Assembly: GCA_963755755.1 (NCBI GenBank)
Contig: CAVWLJ010000009.1
Span: forward strand, 1-64,000
Length of the DNA stretch: 64,000 bases
Source: DATKNA01 sp963755755
Lineage (GTDB): Bacteria > Actinomycetota > Actinomycetes > Actinomycetales > Kineosporiaceae
Reading direction: 5' to 3'
Shown here: piece by piece, positions 36,687-45,307 of the stretch
How positions within the stretch are numbered: the stretch's first letter is position 1
How the letters are laid out: each line of letters starts with the position of its first letter
Translations under genes and position numbers: made by a program
Notes under the pieces: model-generated
Told to the model about the DNA's origin: nothing
The model's database searches: none
Seen by the model: only the letters and a program-made list of their open reading frames with translations

Positions 36687-37823
36687 TCACCGCGCCAGGG
36701 CTTGGACGCCGGCGCGCACCGGGTCGTGCCCGAGCAGCGATGGCAGGGACATCGACCCGAGGCACATCCGGCGGAACGCGGCCCAGCCGAGCGGCGTCCG
36801 GGTCAGCACGGTGTGCAGCAGGCCGGGACGCCGGGCGAACGCGGCGAGGAAGGCGCGGCCGGCGTCCATCTCGGGCGCGAGCGCCGTCCCCATCCAGCGC
36901 CGATAGGCACCCTGGACGCCGTCGGCGTCCGCGGTGCGCGCGGCGGACGCCGCGAGCCGCCCGGCGGCGGACCCGGAGCGGACCGCGAAGGAGATGCCCT
37001 CGCGCATCCACGGATCGAGCAGCCCGGCGGCGTCACCCGCGAGCAGCACGCGACCGCGGCCGAGCGGGGAGTCCGCCGCGCGGCAGCGGGTGAGGTGCCC
37101 GGAATCGTGCAGCACGCGGGCACCGGCCAGGCCGAGCCGGTGCAGGTACTCCTGCAGGTAGCCGCGCTCGTCGTCGGCGCCGCCCTTCGCGCTGATGACC
37201 CCGACCGTGAGCCGGTCGCCCTTCGGGAAGAGCCAGCCGTACGAACCCGGCGTCCGGCCCCAGTCCATGTGCAGGCGACCGCGCCAGCGCTCGGCGTGCA
37301 GGCCGGCCTCGAGCTCCAGCTCGAGGCCCAGGTCGACCTGCTCGAACCGGGCGCCCACGTGCCGGGCGATCCGGCCGGCGCTGCCGTCCGCACCGACGAC
37401 CATGGCCGCCCGCACCTCGCCGTCCCGGGTGCGCACACGGACGCCGTCGGCGTCGTCGTCGAGCCCGGTGACCGTGACCCCTGTGCGCGCGACCGCGCCG
37501 GCCCGCACGGCGCGGCTCAGGAGCGCGGCGTCGAACTCCGCCCGGTTCACCATGCTCAGCAGCGGCGTGCGGGACCGCCTCGTGACCTCCCGGCGGCCGT
37601 GGTGGCTGAACGTCGCGGCCGTGATCGTGTCGCGCACGGGGACGGCGAGGTCCGCGGGGAGGGCGGCGAGGGTGGCCCCGACGAGGCCGCCGCCGCAGGT
37701 CTTGTAGCGGGGGAACGGCGCGCGGTCGAGCACGAGCGTGCGGGCCCCGGCTCGTGCCGCCGCGAGCGCCGCGCTGCTCCCCGCCGGGCCGGCCCCGACG
37801 ACCACGACGTCCCAGCTCTCCAC
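36687..37823 (-). CDS. Geranylgeranyl-reductase-family FAD oxidoreductase
   Basis: An FAD-dependent enzyme of 378 residues that reduces double bonds in prenyl chains such as menaquinone or other polyprenyl lipids. The FAD motif is VVVGAGPAGSSAALAAARAG near the start, then PFPRYKTCGGGLVG (the P-x-x-K-x-C-G-G-x-L motif of the family), GADGSAGRIARHVGARF, and GDAAGLLDPWMREGISFAVR near residue 275. GTG 37823 or 37832 are both possible starts. Next to idi, which supports an isoprenoid role; other phenolic or indole oxidases of the same fold are less likely. Confidence 0.88.
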   Translation of the reverse strand: MESWDVVVVGAGPAGSSAALAAARAGARTLVLDRAPFPRYKTCGGGLVGATLAALPADLAVPVRDTITAATFSHHGRREVTRRSRTPLLSMVNRAEFDAALLSRAVRAGAVARTGVTVTGLDDDADGVRVRTRDGEVRAAMVVGADGSAGRIARHVGARFEQVDLGLELELEAGLHAERWRGRLHMDWGRTPGSYGWLFPKGDRLTVGVISAKGGADDERGYLQEYLHRLGLAGARVLHDSGHLTRCRAADSPLGRGRVLLAGDAAGLLDPWMREGISFAVRSGSAAGRLAASAARTADADGVQGAYRRWMGTALAPEMDAGRAFLAAFARRPGLLHTVLTRTPLGWAAFRRMCLGSMSLPSLLGHDPVRAGVQALAR

Positions 37824-37976
37824 CCCGGTCACCCTAGGCGCCGCGTCTCGTCTCTGCCGATCAAGGACGGTGGGGAGATCAAGAAAGCGGGGCGCCCCGC
37901 GTATCACTCCCCCGGCGGAGACCTCCAGGAAGGGGACCAGGCGCCATGAGCGCGAAACCCCCCGACGGAGGCCCCC

Positions 37977-40074
37977 ATGGCCGACAGCATGACCGTCCTG
38001 CGCAAGGCCGGCCCACCCGGCACGAAGCGCAACATCGCCGTCCTCGGTGACGGCTTCGCGGCCGCCGACCAGGCCGCGTACAACGACTGGGTCGACAACG
38101 TCCTCATCAAGGGCGTCTTCGGGCACGACTACTACTCCGAGGACGCCTCCGCCTACAACATCTACCGGGTCAACCTCGAGTCGGTGGACTCCGGCGTCAG
38201 CGTCCGGACCTACGACGAGCACGGGACGCCGGCCGACCCCTCGGACGACACCGTCGCCTCCGAGACGATCCGCAACACCGCGCTCGGGATCATCTTCAGC
38301 GGCTCGTGGGCGCACTGCTGGCTCGAGTACGGCCCGAACACGGAGTCGCTGCTCCAGGCCGCCCTGGCCCAATGGGTCCCGGACGCCAACGAGATCCTCG
38401 TCGTCCTCAACAACCCCAACTACGGCGGGTGCGGCGGGGGAGGGCGCGCCCACGTCCCGATGGGGGTCAGCTGGGAGGTCATCGCCCACGAGTTCGGCCA
38501 CGGCATCGGCGGATTCGCTGACGAGTACTCGGTGATCGGCAACTACACCGGCGGTGAGCCCGGCGCGGTCAACCTGACGATCAACACCAACCGGGCGACG
38601 ACCAAGTGGCACCAGTTCATCGCCCCGTCCACGCCGGTGCCGACCGGCGTCGGCCCGGCCGCCGGCTACAACCAGGGGCCGCGCCCGGCCGACGTGGGAC
38701 AGCAACACCGACGTCGGCCTCTTCGAGGGCGGCGGCACGCTCGAGACCGGCATCTACCGGCCGGTCGAGAACTGCCGGATGAACACCAACACCCCGCCGT
38801 ACTGCCCGGTCTGCTACACCTCCATCAAGACCAACCGGGACGGCGAGACCGGTCACCACTTCCGCAGCGCCTACGCGGGCAACTTCTACGGCAACGGTCT
38901 CTCCGACGTCCTGCTTCACCACGGCACGTCCATCCAGCTCTTCGAGGCGACCGGCTCCGGGTTCACGCACCGGTTCAGCGGCGTCGAGCGGGTGCCGGGC
39001 TCGTGGCAGTTCCAGCCGCACGACCAGGTCTACGTCGGCGACTTCAACGGCGACGGCAAGGACGAGGTCGCGATCTTCAACGGCCTGGACTGGGCGATCC
39101 CCTATCTCGGTCTGCTGGCGGACGACGGCAACGGCGGCCTGCAGCTCATCGCGCGGTACGACGGCGACATCCCCGGCTGGGGCGGCTTCGCCGCGCACGA
39201 CCGCTTCCTCGTCGCGGACCTCGACGGCGACGGCAAGGACGACCTCGTCGTCGTCAACACCGACGACTGGTCGATGCCGTACGTCGGGCTCCTCGAGAGC
39301 AACGGCTGGGGCTTCGCGATGACGCACCGCTACGACGGGGACATCCCCGGCTGGGGCGGGCTCGCGCGCAACGACCAGTTCTTCGTCGGCGACCTCGACG
39401 GCGACGGCCACGACGACCTCGTCATCTTCAACGGGCTCGACTGGTCGATGGCGTACGTCGGGCTGTTCCGCTCGAACGGCGTCGGCTACTCGCTGCTCCA
39501 GCGCTACGACGGCGACATCCCCGGCTGGGGCGGGCTCGCCGCGCACGACGTGTGCGTGCTCGGCGACTTCGACGGCGACGGCATGTGCGACCTGTACATC
39601 TTCAACGGCGACGACTGGTCGATGCCGTACCTGGGGATGTTCCGCTCGACGGGCAAGGGCCTGGCGTACGTCAACCGGTACGACGGCGACGTCCCCGGCT
39701 GGGACGGGCTCGGCCGGCACGACCGGTTCATCCCGGCCGACGTGAGCGGCGACGGCAAGTGCGACCTCTGGGTGTGGAACCACGACGACTGGTCCACGGA
39801 GTACCTCGGCGTCATGCGCTCGACCGGCACCGGCCTGCAGACGAGCTACGTCGGCGACTGGGTCGGCGAGTGGAACCTCGGCGCCGCCGACGCGTTCGAG
39901 GTCGCCCGCTTCGCCCGCCGGCGCCTGGACCTGCCACGGCCGCAGCGCGGGTACCCGAACCTGTACGTGCACAACACGGACTGGTTCGGCGTCCTGCACG
40001 GCCGCGGGGGGATCGGGCTCGACCGGATCTACTACCGCTGGATCCACGACTACCGTTACGGCCGGAACTGGTGA
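37977..40074 (+). CDS. M64-family metallopeptidase with C-terminal FG-GAP-like repeats, one frame break
   Basis: A zinc peptidase joined to a beta-propeller-like region, about 700 residues. The peptidase part starts directly (NIAVLGDGFAAADQAAYNDW) and has HEFGHGIGGFADEY at 171-184, the H-E-x-x-H metal site followed by the conserved F-x-D-E-Y of family M64 (IgA-protease-like). GGCGGGGRAHVPMG precedes it. After a break near 38694 come CRMNTNTPPYCPVCYTSIKT with paired Cys, then about six repeats with calcium-type D-x-D-G-D-G loops. There is no signal peptide or membrane helix, unlike most secreted M64 proteins. ATG 37977 follows GGAGG. The next gene starts six bases after the stop and must be co-transcribed. 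Confidence 0.85.
38974..39852 (+). repeat. Tandem 174-bp coding repeats (FG-GAP/VCBS-like, 58 residues each)
   Basis: Units starting YDGD(I/V)PGW begin at 39157, 39331, 39505 and 39679, exactly 174 bases apart, with a diverged unit before them from 38974. Each holds D-(L/F)-(D/N)-G-D-G-x-x-D-x and a W-S-M-x-Y-(V/L)-G turn. The units are strongly similar in DNA as well as protein, so they may expand or contract by recombination. Confidence 0.9.
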
Positions 40075-40079
40075 GGACG

Positions 40080-40898
40080 ATGACCATGAAGCAGTCCAAG
40101 CAACCGCGCCCCGGCCCCGGCCGGGTGGTGCGCACGATGCGGCCCGCTCCCGACTCGCGGCCGGCCAAGCCGGCCGTCGCCGAGGGGCCGGACGCCGCCC
40201 GGTCCGTTCCCCGCACGCTGATCGACGGGGGACCGGTCAAGGGGGACGTCGAGCATGCGGCCCGCGCGCAGGCGGCGGACGGCCCGAGCAAGGCGGCCTT
40301 CGAGCCGCAGCAGGGCTCGCCGGACGCCGGGGCCCGTTCGTACCCCGACCTGCCCGACCAGCAGCCCGCCGGCGGCGGGACCGAGCGGCAGCCGGCCGCG
40401 GGGAACGGCGGCGAGCACGGACGGGAGTACGTACGGCTGCGGATGCGGCTGCGCGGCGACCAGATGTCCGTCGTCGACAGCCATCTCGTCGACGGGCCGC
40501 TGGGCCAGGTCAACTCCTTCCCGGGGACGAACGCCTACGAGGTCACCCTCGACGGCCGCCTGCTCCACGCGGGCGCGCTGCCGGACCTCGGCGTCCAGCG
40601 CTCGTTCCCGAACCCGGGGGGCCCCCAGCTCCAGCAGGGGCACTTCGTCACCGAGCGGGACGTCGTCGAGTTCATGGCCCGGGTTCCGGCGGAGGAACTG
40701 ACGCCGGAGACGATCGGTCGCGTCCACGTGACGCTGCACCGGGTCAAGGAGGAGGTGCGGGCGCCACGGCTCGGCTCGGAGCCGCTGGCCCAGCAGTTCG
40801 AGCGGGCGGTCCGGCCGATCGCCGAGGTCGAGGGGCTGCCGGCGTCGGTGCTCCCCGAGGCGATCGAGGCCCGCGGCGGCCGTACCCCGTCCGCCTGA
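40080..40898 (+). CDS. Unrecognised partner protein of the M64 peptidase
   Basis: A 272-residue protein I do not recognise. Residues 1-115 are disordered in look (Pro/Ala/Gly/Gln-rich, PGRVVRTMRPAPDSRPAKPA). From about 120 it is globular: YVRLRMRLRGDQMSVVDSHL, LGQVNSFPGTNAYEVTLDGR, LLHAGALPDLGVQRSFPNPG, then a helical end (VVEFMARVPAEELTPETIGR). No signal peptide, membrane helix or metal motif is seen. ATG 40080 follows a GAGGACG site and the gene starts 6 bases after the peptidase stop. Plausible roles are an inhibitor, chaperone or targeting partner of the peptidase; none is shown by sequence. Confidence 0.65.
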   Translation: MTMKQSKQPRPGPGRVVRTMRPAPDSRPAKPAVAEGPDAARSVPRTLIDGGPVKGDVEHAARAQAADGPSKAAFEPQQGSPDAGARSYPDLPDQQPAGGGTERQPAAGNGGEHGREYVRLRMRLRGDQMSVVDSHLVDGPLGQVNSFPGTNAYEVTLDGRLLHAGALPDLGVQRSFPNPGGPQLQQGHFVTERDVVEFMARVPAEELTPETIGRVHVTLHRVKEEVRAPRLGSEPLAQQFERAVRPIAEVEGLPASVLPEAIEARGGRTPSA

Positions 40899-40911
40899 CC
40901 ATCTCTCTCTC

Positions 40912-40986
40912 GCGCTGATCATGCACGTCGCGGCGATCATGCACTTCCCGGAAGTGCATGATCGCCGCGACGTGCATGATCAGCGC
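40912..40986. repeat. Family A palindromic repeat, full symmetric copy
   Basis: A 75-base near-perfect palindrome: arms 40912-40948 and 40950-40986 are exact inverse complements of 37 bases with one central base. Each arm holds two tandem gatcatgcac boxes. A ctctctctcg tract precedes it. It lies between the partner gene stop and the TetR promoter. Confidence 0.92.
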
Positions 40987-41088
40987 AGGGGGTGGACCGG
41001 ATCAGCCGTTGAACCCCTTGGCGATCACGTGCTCACTGCGCAACTTTACTCGCCGGGTATTTCTTCTCGGGTCGTACGCTCATCGGCG

Positions 41089-41778
41089 ATGAGTGCTCCC
41101 ACCGTCGGTCTGCGCGAGCGGAAGAAGGTGGCGACCCGGCAGGCGCTGCACGAGGCCGCCGTCCGCCTCACGGTGGAGCACGGGCTGGACCGGCTGACGG
41201 TGGAGGCGATCGCGGACGCCGCAAACGTCTCCCGCCGCACCTTCTCGAACTACTTCCCGAACAAGGAGGAGGCGCTCCTCTGGAGCAACCGCGTCCGTAT
41301 CGCGCGCCTCCTGGAGTTCGTCGCGGCGCGCCCGGCCCGGGAGCCGCCGTGGGACGCGATGTCGGCGGCCGCGATCGAGCTCGCCGCCGGGAGCAGCGAC
41401 GACCCCCGCTGGGAGGCGGAGGTCCGGCTGCTGCGGCGGCGGCACCCGGCCCTGACCGCGCAGCAGGTGGCACAGTACGCGGAGGCCGAGCGCGAGCTGG
41501 CCGAGCTGGTGACCGCGCGCCTGCCGGACGGCGAGGACGCCGAGCTGCAGGCCCGGCTCCTCGCCGCCGCGCTGCTGGCGACCCTGCGCGTCGCGGTGCA
41601 GCAGTGGATCGACGACCCGTCGTCCCCGCTCACCGACGTCCTCAGCCTCGCCCTCGCCCTCGCCGCTCCCGCCGTGACACCGCCCTCGCCCGCCCCCGCC
41701 GTACGGCTGACCTCTCTCGGAGGGGTGCTCCCGTTGTCGGGCGTTGCACCCGTTGTCGGGCTTCGCGGCCGGTCGTGA
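41089..41778 (+). CDS. TetR-family transcriptional regulator
   Basis: A 229-residue repressor. The HTH reads RLTVEAIADAANVSRRTFS followed by NYFPNKEEALLW (about 38-67). The C-terminal ligand domain is helical (EAEVRLLRRRHPALTAQQVA, AELQARLLAAALLATLRVAV). The last 20-25 residues (PLSGVAPVVGLRGRS) are encoded by a family B repeat that overlaps the 3' end. ATG 41089. No clear operator is seen; the AT-richer stretch 41035-41080 just upstream may be its promoter. It may control the efflux or enzyme genes of the area, but none is obvious. Confidence 0.87.
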   Translation: MSAPTVGLRERKKVATRQALHEAAVRLTVEHGLDRLTVEAIADAANVSRRTFSNYFPNKEEALLWSNRVRIARLLEFVAARPAREPPWDAMSAAAIELAAGSSDDPRWEAEVRLLRRRHPALTAQQVAQYAEAERELAELVTARLPDGEDAELQARLLAAALLATLRVAVQQWIDDPSSPLTDVLSLALALAAPAVTPPSPAPAVRLTSLGGVLPLSGVAPVVGLRGRS

Positions 41779-41816
41779 GCCCCGACAACGGGTGCATCGC
41801 CGGACAACGGGTGCAC
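41725..41816. repeat. Family B palindromic repeat
   Basis: Two tandem boxes of the form tgca/tcccgttgtcggg (41725-41761) are followed after 17 bases by the inverse complement of a similar pair (41779-41816). The layout is the same as in family A: two boxes 19 bases apart, then an inverted copy. The left arm codes for the end of the TetR protein. Confidence 0.85.
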
Positions 41817-41872
41817 GGGGGTAGCGGCGCGGGCGGGCTGCGATCCCTACATCCTTTGATCAGGGCCAGAGA

Positions 41873-43908
41873 TCAGGGGGGAGTGGGGGTGGCGGCGGCA
41901 GTGAGGCGGATGCGGTCGGCGCCGACGGGGACGCCGTCGAGCACGAGCTCTCCGACGCCGTCGAGCGGGATCGGGTCGACGTCCAGCCGGCCCGCCGGGA
42001 CGTCCGGGGAGAACCCCAGCAAGGTCCGCAGCACGAGCAGCGGCGCCGCCGACGACCACGCCTGCGGCGAGCAGGACGTCGGATACGCGATCGGGCGCTC
42101 CACGTCGTCCCGCGACAGCCCGCAGAAGAGCTCCGGCAACCGGCCGTCCTGGTCCTGGGCCGCGTCGAGCAGTCCGAGGCCGATGCGCCGCGCGGCGTCG
42201 CGGTGCCCGTAGCGGGCGAGGCCGGCGACGATCAGGGCCGTGTCGTGCGGCCAGACCGACCCGCGCTGGTAGCTCATCGGGTTGTACGCCGGGTTCGACG
42301 ACGCGAGCGTCCGGACGCCCCACCCGGTGAACATCTCCGGCGAGCAGAGCCGCTCGGCCACCGCGGCGGCCCGCTCGGGCAACGCGATCCCGGTCCACAG
42401 CGCGTGCCCGATGTTCGAGGCGAGCGCGTCGACGCGGCGCTTGTCGCCGTCCAGCGCCAGCGCGTAGTACCCGCGCTCGGGCAGCCAGAAGTCCCGGTCG
42501 AACCGTGCGCGCAGGTCCGCGCCCGGCGCTCGCACGCCTCGGCGCGGTCGGCGTCCCCGGCCCGGCGGGCCAGGGCGGCCCGGGCCCGGTAGGCCGCGTA
42601 GACGTACCCCTGCACCTCCACGAGGGCGATCGGCGTCCGGGCGAGCGTGCCGTCGGCGAAGACGATGGCGTCCGCCGAGTCCTTCCACCCCTGGTTCGGC
42701 GAGCCCTCGGGGGAGAGGCGCTGGTACTCCACCCACCCGTCGCCGTCCCGGTCGCCGTACTGCTCGACCCACGCGAGCGCGCGGTCGGCGTGCGGCAGCA
42801 GCGGCTCGAGCCGCTCCCACGGCAGGCCCCAGCGCAGGCACTCGCCGAGCAGGACGACGAACAGCGGCGTCGCGTCCGCCGTGCCGTAGGAGATCCAGGC
42901 GCCGCCGTCACGGACCTCGTGGAGGATGCGCCCGGGCTGCTCCTCGGTCGCCGGGTCGGTGCAGGTGCCCTGGTGCCGGGCGAGGGTCTCCAGGACGCCG
43001 AGGGCGAGATCGTGATCGACGAGCAGGGCCATGTACGCGGTGAGCAGGGAGTCGCGCCCGAACAGCGTCATGAACCACGGGGCGCCGGCCGCGACGACGG
43101 GCAGGCCGTCGGGGTCGCGGCCGAAGAGCCGCAGGGCGTCGAGGTCGCGCAACGACTGCGCGTACGCCGCGCGGAGCGGTGCGAGGTCGGTGCGTAGCTC
43201 CGGCGCATCACGCAGCCAGGTCGACTGCCGGCGGACGAGCACCCGCTCGGGAGGCCCGTCCGGCGGGTGGTGCAGCGAGCGGGCCGTGACCCGCGCCGAC
43301 CAGCACGCCCCGGCGGCGACGTCCACGCTCCAGCGCGCCCGGTACCCGCTGATGCGCGCGCCGACGGCCTGCACCTCGACGCCTCGCCGTCCGCCGTTCT
43401 CGGCGTCGTTCCGGACGAGTCGCAGGCACTCGCCCTCGGATTCGAGCCGGACGCCGTCGCACCCGGCGGTGCGCCCCTGCTTGACGTCGACGACGTCCGC
43501 GAGGTCGGCGTCGACGTCGAGCGTGACCACGGTGTGCACCGGGACCGAGCCGAAGTTGCGCAGCTCGAGCGTCTCCTCGAGACCGGCGGCAACGACCCGC
43601 CGACGCCGCAGCACCATGAGCGCGCTGTCGGCCCGCCCGTCGGGTGGCGGCGTGCGGAGAGCGATGACGACCTGGTCCTCAGCCTTCCGGGCGACGGAGA
43701 GCGGCTCCGGGCGCCGGCCGCCGACGCGCAGCTCCAGCCGCGACAGGACGCGGGTATCGCCGACGAAGACCCCGTCGGCACCGCCCGGGAGGATGTCGCC
43801 GTCATGGGCGGAGAGGCAGAACGACGTCTGCTCGACCAGGGTCATGGTGCCGCCGCCGCGGCCCAACGCCACGCTGCCCGAGGAGTATCGGGACGGCTGA
43901 TCACTCAT
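41873..43908 (-). CDS. Amylo-alpha-1,6-glucosidase / glycogen-debranching-type enzyme, one frame break
   Basis: A two-domain glycan enzyme of about 675 residues. The N-terminal domain (1-290) is the beta-rich domain of the glycogen-debranching group (DILPGGADGVFVGDTRVLSR). The C-terminal alpha/alpha toroid (GH63/GH133-like) has GAPWFMTLFGRDSLLTAYMA, PTEEQPGRILHEVRDGG-like and SPNQGWKDSADAIVFADGTL. After a break near 42535 it continues RYYALALDGDKRRVDALASN-like text, PAYNPMSYQRGSVWPHDTAL and ends SPDVPAGRLDVDPIPL. These motifs are those of actinobacterial amylo-alpha-1,6-glucosidases that remove alpha-1,6 branches of glycogen; a mannosyl-oligosaccharide glucosidase role is also possible. ATG 43908. 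Confidence 0.83.
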
Positions 43909-43910
43909 CT

Positions 43911-43931
43911 ATGTATGATAGCAAATGATGG
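43911..43931. promoter_or_regulatory. Promoter-proximal motif shared with the MarR region
   Basis: The 21 bases atgtatgatagcaaatgatg plus g match 61709-61729 at 18 of 21 positions. It is AT-rich in high-GC DNA and lies directly upstream of the debranching enzyme start and near the divergent Ddn-type gene, so it may be a regulator site or a -10 region. Confidence 0.45.
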
Positions 43932-44026
43932 CGCCCGGTGCGCCCGCGGTCTCGACGTCGAGCGTGCGATCTCCCTAGGGTGGGTGCTTCCCGTTCCCTT
44001 CCGTCACGCTTCTGCACGAGGACACC

Positions 44027-44488
44027 ATGGCCATCAGCAAGCCGCCGAGCGGAACCCACGGCACCCGGAAGCCGCCCGGCTTCCTTGCCAAGATCTTTAT
44101 GCCGCTGGCGATGCGCCAGCACCGGCGCAGCGGCGACCACTTCCGCGACTTCGACGTGTTGTACCTGACGACGCGGGGCGCGAAGTCCGGCCAGCTGCGG
44201 ACCGTGCCGGTGGCGCGGTTCGACGACGGGCGCGGGGGCTGGTTCGTGGTCGCCTCCGCGAACGGGGCAGCGACGCACCCGGGCTGGTACCACAACGTCG
44301 CCGCCCATCCCGACGAGGTGAGCGTCGAGTTCGGCGGGACCACGCGGCGCGTCACGGTGGAGCAGCTCGAGGGCGAGGCGCGGGACCAGGCCTGGGCCGG
44401 CATCGTGCAGAAGGCGCCGAGTTTCGGCGCCTACCCGACGAAGACGGACCGCCAGATCCCGGTGCTCAGGCTGACGCCGGTGAGCTGA
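44027..44488 (+). CDS. Ddn-type deazaflavin (F420)-dependent nitroreductase family protein
   Basis: A 153-residue split-barrel oxidoreductase that uses F420H2 and is specific to actinobacteria and related groups. The Ddn signature is visible: VLYLTTRGAKSGQLRTVPVA, then GGWFVVASANGAATHPGWYH (active-site Tyr region) and NVAAHPDEVSVEFGGTTRRV. Members reduce quinones, nitroimidazoles or mycotoxin-like compounds. ATG 44027 follows an ACGAGGA site. Its stop lies inside the 3' end of the convergent HxlR gene, so the two overlap by 23 bases. Confidence 0.9.
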   Translation: MAISKPPSGTHGTRKPPGFLAKIFMPLAMRQHRRSGDHFRDFDVLYLTTRGAKSGQLRTVPVARFDDGRGGWFVVASANGAATHPGWYHNVAAHPDEVSVEFGGTTRRVTVEQLEGEARDQAWAGIVQKAPSFGAYPTKTDRQIPVLRLTPVS

Positions 44489-45188
44489 GGGACGCGGGTG
44501 AGCTGAGGGGCGCCGTCGGCCGCGGGATCGCCGCGAAGACCGAGAGCGTGAACCAGCGCGGCAGGGCGCGGCACAGCTCGGACGGCCCGACCAGCCGGAG
44601 GTCGCCGGAGCGCAGGGCCGTGCTCCAGCTCAGGCCGCCGAGCCAGATCTCGACCATCCGCCGGAGCCCGACCTGGACGGTGACGTCGACCTCGTACCCC
44701 GGGTCCTCGTCGCAGATGTCGGACTCCTCGGGCGTGAGGACCAACCACCAACGCCCGCTCCGGCCGGCGACGTCCGGGAAGTGGAACTGCACGACCGTCC
44801 GGCCGGGCGGGAGGGCGGCGGTATCCACGCCGCGATGCATGTCCCACAGCAGGAGCTTCGGATCCAGGTCCGGGTCACCGAGGCGCCCCATCCAGCGCGT
44901 CCCCCATGCTCCGAGCGCCTCCACCACCGGGCGGAGCTCCTGGCCGGCTTCGGTGAGGACGTAGCTCACATCCGTCCCGTCCATCCTGCGCTCCACGACG
45001 CCGGCCACGGCGAGCTCGTGCAGGCGCTTGGAGAGCAGGGTCGGGGACATCCGCGGCACGCCTCGGCGCAGCTCGTTGAAGCGGCGGCTGCCGAGGAGCA
45101 GCTCCCGGACCACGAGCAGCGTCCACCGCTCGTCGAGCAGTTCCATCGCCTTGGCGACGGGGCAGAACTGGTGGTACGAGGCGCCCAT
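44466..45188 (-). CDS. HxlR-family regulator with SCP2-like C-terminal domain
   Basis: A 240-residue protein. The HxlR HTH has CPVAKAMELLDERWTLLVVR, GSRRFNELRRGVPRMSPTLL and VERRMDGTDVSYVLTEAGQE. The C-terminal part (DMHRGVDTAALPPGRTVVQF, WWLVLTPEESDICDEDPGYE) looks like the SCP2 lipid-binding domain found in this subgroup. The cysteine at residue 10 is in the N-terminal position sensed by oxidant- or aldehyde-responsive HxlR members. It is divergent from a methyltransferase gene and has a likely operator between them. ATG 45188. Confidence 0.88.
   Translation of the reverse strand: MGASYHQFCPVAKAMELLDERWTLLVVRELLLGSRRFNELRRGVPRMSPTLLSKRLHELAVAGVVERRMDGTDVSYVLTEAGQELRPVVEALGAWGTRWMGRLGDPDLDPKLLLWDMHRGVDTAALPPGRTVVQFHFPDVAGRSGRWWLVLTPEESDICDEDPGYEVDVTVQVGLRRMVEIWLGGLSWSTALRSGDLRLVGPSELCRALPRWFTLSVFAAIPRPTAPLSSPASLSSPASA
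44479..44514. repeat. Tandem 18-base duplication at convergent gene ends
   Basis: Units 44479-44496 and 44497-44514 share ggtgagctgaggg(a/g)cgc. The left unit holds the Ddn-type gene stop; both units encode the repeated SSPASL-like end of the HxlR protein. A replication-slippage product is likely. Confidence 0.8.
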
Positions 45189-45223
45189 CCGTTGAGCGTA
45201 GGCGCGTTCGCGCCGGCGCCTCC

Positions 45224-45240
45224 AGTACAGATCGTGTACT
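45224..45240. promoter_or_regulatory. HxlR operator candidate
   Basis: Perfect inverted repeat AGTACA-N5-TGTACT in the 119-base divergent gap. HxlR-family regulators such as HxlR, YodB and HypR bind inverted repeats of the TAC-N(6-7)-GTA kind; this dyad contains GTACA/TGTAC half-sites at matching spacing. It lies 36 bases from the HxlR start and 68 from the methyltransferase start. Confidence 0.7.
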
Positions 45241-45307
45241 AGGAACCGTGTCAGGCCCTCTCTAGCGTCGAGCCCGAGACCACCCGGGACGGCGAAAGGA
45301 GACGGCG

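Noticed and set aside
39157..39852. 174-bp repeats as a CRISPR or satellite array
   Set aside because: The period is a multiple of three, and the frame codes for FG-GAP-like repeats throughout.
38617..40047. 476-residue minus-strand frame over the FG-GAP repeats
   Set aside because: It mirrors the 174-bp repeats, giving a repetitive Val/Ala/Glu string. The plus frame has the peptidase motif and calcium loops.
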